A DNA stretch of 24,926 bases from NCBI GenBank assembly GCA_027596035.1, contig JADGJA010000301.1:1-24926 (forward strand). Reading direction: 5' to 3'. The notes under the pieces were generated by a model. That model saw only the letters and a program-made list of their open reading frames with translations. It did no database searches and was not told where the DNA came from. Positions 20,239-24,926 of this stretch are shown here, one piece after another (positions within the stretch are counted from its first letter, which is position 1; every line of letters starts with the position of its first letter). The DNA comes from Thoreauomyces humboldtii (Eukaryota; Chytridiomycota; Chytridiomycetes; Spizellomycetales; Powellomycetaceae). The position numbers were made by a program, and so were the translations under genes.

Positions 20239-21773
20239 ATGACTATCTCCGAAAAACTCCAGGCTTTGAAGCTCAAGGTCAAGGGTGGAAAGACCTCCCC
20301 TGACCTTGAAACGTCCCCGGCAGCAGGCACCACCTTGCCAGCGTCGTCTACATCTGCACCAATTGCCCGTCCTCCTCCGGACGGTGAACTCGCCACCACA
20401 GCAGCCATCTACAAGGCGACTGCCCCGACCCAGGCTGATCTCGACGGACCCGGTCCCCACCAGGATGCGGCTTTGAACGACCCCAAGATGCGCGAGTGGG
20501 CTCACAACTGGCATCAGCTTAACAGCGAGGGTGTCCAGGGCGGTCCTGCCATGACGCACGGAAAGGTCGATCACAGCACCGCGCACCCCAACCACCTCCT
20601 CTGGTTCTACGGACCCCGCACTCCTGACCAACAGACGGCTGAAAAGTACTTCAACTTCAAGGGTATGCCAAGATGACCCATGCTTCCCTCCCATCTAATG
20701 CATTGCGGCAGGTTTCTAATCTCATATATGTTTCAGTCTACAACAGAAAGACTGGTGTCGTCGAGGCCGAGGCCATCCCGCGAGCTACCAAGCTCGGCAT
20801 GGAGTTCCTTTTCGAAGATCTCCGCTCAGTTGATAGCAGCAAATTCATCAAGCACATGCTCGTCAAGGAGACCATTCGCATGGGAACGGCCTATAACTCT
20901 CCCAAGTCTGCTGCCCACATTCCTGGCTTTGTGAAAGAGTTCAACTTGCCCCTCGATGTCCTTGCCGAACCAGATCTTACGAAATACCCCACATTCAACT
21001 CGTTCTTCTCTCGAAAGCTCCGTGCCGATGCTAGACCCATCGCCAGCCCCGAAAGCTTGGTACGTTCGCAGGAGTCTTTTCCGACCGAAACTCGACATCT
21101 AACCTTTTTTTTTGGCGGTACCGAAAGGACATCGTATCGTCCATCGCCGATTGCCGTCTCTCCGTGTTCCCGACAATTGCTCTCGCCAAGCAATACTGGA
21201 TTAAGGGTCAGAACTTCACCCTCGAGAACCTCCTGCAGGACCGAGCCCTTGCCGAACGCTTCGACGGCGGGTCTCTCGGGATCTTTCGCCTAGCTCCTCA
21301 GGACTACCACCGATGGCACGTGCCCGCTAGCGGGACCATCAAACCCATCAAGCACATTGATGGTAAGGATTTTTTTGTCTTCAGGTGTAGCTGGCTGAGG
21401 TCGACGCTCACAAACCTGTCATTCTCCAGGATGTTATTATACCGTCAACCCCAAAGCTATCAAGGAGAATCTCGATGTCTACACCGAGAACGCGCGACAT
21501 GTTTCGACGTTGTCGTCGACGCACCTCGGCGAGGTTGGAATCGTCGCCGTGGGAGCGATGCTGGTGGGATCCATCAACCTCACGGTCCAGCCGGGAGCTA
21601 CGGTCGCGAGGGGTCAGGAGATGGGTTACTTTGAGTTTGGCGGAAGCACCTGCATCCTGTTGTTCGAGAAAGGAAAGATGAAGTGGGACGATGACCTTGT
21701 CGAGAGGTCCCAGAACGGCATGGAGACTCTTGTCGAGGTCGGAGAGAAGATCGGAGAGGCGATTCCGTACTAA
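20239..21773 (+). CDS. Phosphatidylserine decarboxylase family proenzyme
   Basis: Four exons (20239-20662, 20737-21059, 21128-21362, 21430-21773) in phase give 441 residues. PSD-family features: FNSFFSRKLRADARPI, then IADCRLSVFPT (Asp257 as the likely catalytic Asp), FRLAPQDYHRWHVP (His310) and the self-cleavage motif GGST at 398-401, where cleavage before Ser400 makes the pyruvoyl cofactor and the alpha/beta subunits. The enzyme decarboxylates phosphatidylserine to phosphatidylethanolamine, although soluble fungal members with IADCRL may act on other substrates; tryptophan decarboxylase PsiD of Psilocybe belongs to this family. No membrane helix or C2 domain is present, and the first 90 residues are Pro/Thr/Ala-rich and probably disordered. 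So the family is secure, while the substrate is not. Confidence 0.92.
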
Positions 21774-23730
<1,957 letters not shown>

Positions 23731-24476
23731 CCACGTATTACATCGCACTTACCTTTAAAACTTGCTTCCCGTTTAGGACTGCTCGCTCGCCATTTGAACA
23801 GAAAACACCACGCGCTCGTCACCTCCCCTGGGCGAACTCCAGTATCTCTGCTTGGACTTTCTTCGTTGTTATTCCCTACCATAAGCTCTTTATCCGGATT
23901 TTCAGACAGGACTCTTTGTGCGCGATACCATTCCCGTTTTTATATTTGCTTGGAACGTGTCTTCTTTTTGTAAAATACAGTGGTCGTCCGGCCAACGCCT
24001 TTCCCTCGAGCTACGCCGCGCCCAACGCATGGAAGTACGCTCTCGAGAGGAGCTTCGGGCTTTGACGGCCGCGGTGTGAATCGTCGACAACTCGACATCC
24101 AGCGTCGAGTGCGCATAAGCACAGTCGGCGGTGACTGCGCTATCGAGGAATCAGATTGACCAGAATCCTCGAGACCCGATCCTCCCCGTGATTGACAGGT
24201 AAGTATGTCGGGTGTTGTTCCAGCCCAGTGAAGAGACGCACGAGGAAAGAGCGTGATGTTCCCGGATCGTCACCGAGAGTCTCCAGGAGCAAGTAGGGTC
24301 ACCCAACGGACAAGCATCCGATGCTCAGTGAATCTAGATCTAAGAGAATCGTACTTTCCCACGAGTCGACACAACACCCTATGTCCGCCTTGGGGGGTGG
24401 AACTGCGAGAAGGACCAGGTCGAGGAACCCGGTCCCCGCGTCGTGACTCTCGCACTGTGAGAGCATCTCCAAGTCC
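23731..24476. other. Intergenic: CDK1 3' flank and 3' side of the last gene
   Basis: This 746-bp stretch has no accepted gene. It holds the possible alternative CDK1 terminal exon (23777-23797) and splice-like signals such as TACAG at about 23981 and GTAAGTATG at 24200. It may also contain further exons of the small minus-strand gene to its right. Confidence 0.4.
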
Positions 24477-24767
24477 TCACTTCGGACCACCAGCAAGAGC
24501 AGCAGCCGTCCTCCGACTCCTCGCCTTTCCTTTCCTCGACAAGGGACCCATCAAGGGTCCTTTGCTCTTCCTCTTGACGGGTTTGGCGCCCTTCCCGGTC
24601 CGTCCTTTCCCGCGCTTGAACGGAGATCGTCCAGATGATGGGTCGGAAGCGACGACAGCGCAGAGGATGAACGCGATGGTCAGAACGACTCCCGTGACAA
24701 CATGACGTGTGCGGATCGCGCGTGGTAGGCTTGGAAGAGGCCACGGGAAATTGAGTGTCGTGCTCAT
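24477..24767 (-). CDS. Small hypothetical single-pass membrane protein
   Basis: ORF of 96 residues from ATG 24767 to TGA 24477. One hydrophobic helix (about residues 21-40, VVTGVVLTIAFILCAVVA) is followed by a very basic tail rich in Lys, Arg and Gly (GKGRTGKGAKPVKRKSKG), suggesting an N-out or ER-type anchored protein with a basic soluble tail. I do not recognise the family. A donor-like GTGAGG overlaps the stop (AA|GTGAGG); splicing to CTTCTCGCAG near 24403 would continue in frame to a stop at 24270 and add about 45 residues. The promoter would lie in the degraded G-rich end. Confidence 0.4.
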   Translation of the reverse strand: MSTTLNFPWPLPSLPRAIRTRHVVTGVVLTIAFILCAVVASDPSSGRSPFKRGKGRTGKGAKPVKRKSKGPLMGPLSRKGKARSRRTAAALAGGPK

Positions 24768-24814
24768 TTTCTTTGAACAGCTTTGGACCACTCTCGGACT
24801 TGCTCTCATTGCGC

Positions 24815-24926
24815 GGGGGGGGGGGGGGGGGGGGCGGGGGGCCGGGGCGGCGGGGGGGGGGGGGCCGGGGGGCCGGGGGGCCCCGGCCGCCGCGGGGGGG
24901 TGCGGGGGGGGGGGGGCCGGGGGGGG
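24815..24926. other. G-homopolymer terminus, probable artefact
   Basis: The last 112 bases contain only G and C except for one T, starting with a 20-G run. No other part of the window looks like this. It fits low-quality sequence at a contig end (for example dark-cycle poly-G reads) better than biology. Confidence 0.7.

Noticed and set aside
23981..24079. (+) stretch after TACAG coding a helical, charged peptide
   Set aside because: No upstream exon in phase was found and the ORF is only about 33 codons; it may be chance from high GC.

Overview
The window reads as the nuclear genome of a basidiomycete-type fungus. The genes are dense and split by many short introns (about 50-115 nt, GT-AG, several with CTGAC or CTAAT branch sites). 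The products are recognisably fungal: a PSTAIRE CDK, a TEY MAP kinase, LSm6 and a fungal soluble phosphatidylserine decarboxylase. I cannot name the genus. Exon structures were built by hand: every internal junction listed was checked for reading phase and, where a family was recognised, for protein continuity. The right end dissolves into about 110 bases of almost pure G/C, which looks like a contig end or sequencing artefact.

Layout, left to right: a partial (-) gene with two RRM-like segments, running off the left edge (16-1094); a (-) single-pass membrane protein with a C-terminal CxxC/CxxC module (1533-3445); a small (+) membrane protein (4063-4512); a (+) secreted 119-aa precursor with three copies of AQGCIKCGR (5194-5553); a (+) GRAMD4-like membrane protein with GRAM and PX domains (6143-8930); a 1.5-kb interval without a convincing protein gene that holds a (-) box C/D snoRNA with 11-nt complementarity to the 18S rRNA 530-loop, plus a second snoRNA-like fold; LSM6 (+, 10471-10949); a (-) MATH-BTB-BTB protein (11473-13838); a (-) TEY MAP kinase (14402-16186); a (-) SAMHD1-type HD dNTPase (16520-18419) divergent from a (+) short-chain dehydrogenase (18857-19888); a (+) phosphatidylserine decarboxylase (20239-21773); CDK1 (+, 22353-23730); and a small (-) single-pass membrane protein (24477-24767).

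The genes do not form one pathway. They are mostly housekeeping and signalling functions: RNA metabolism (LSm6, snoRNA, RRM-like protein), cell cycle and nucleotide supply (CDK1, SAMHD1-like), signalling (MAPK, MATH-BTB, membrane protein) and lipid or membrane biology (PSD, GRAM-PX). The two least explained elements are the CIKCGR-repeat secreted precursor and the snoRNA-bearing interval at 8931-10470.
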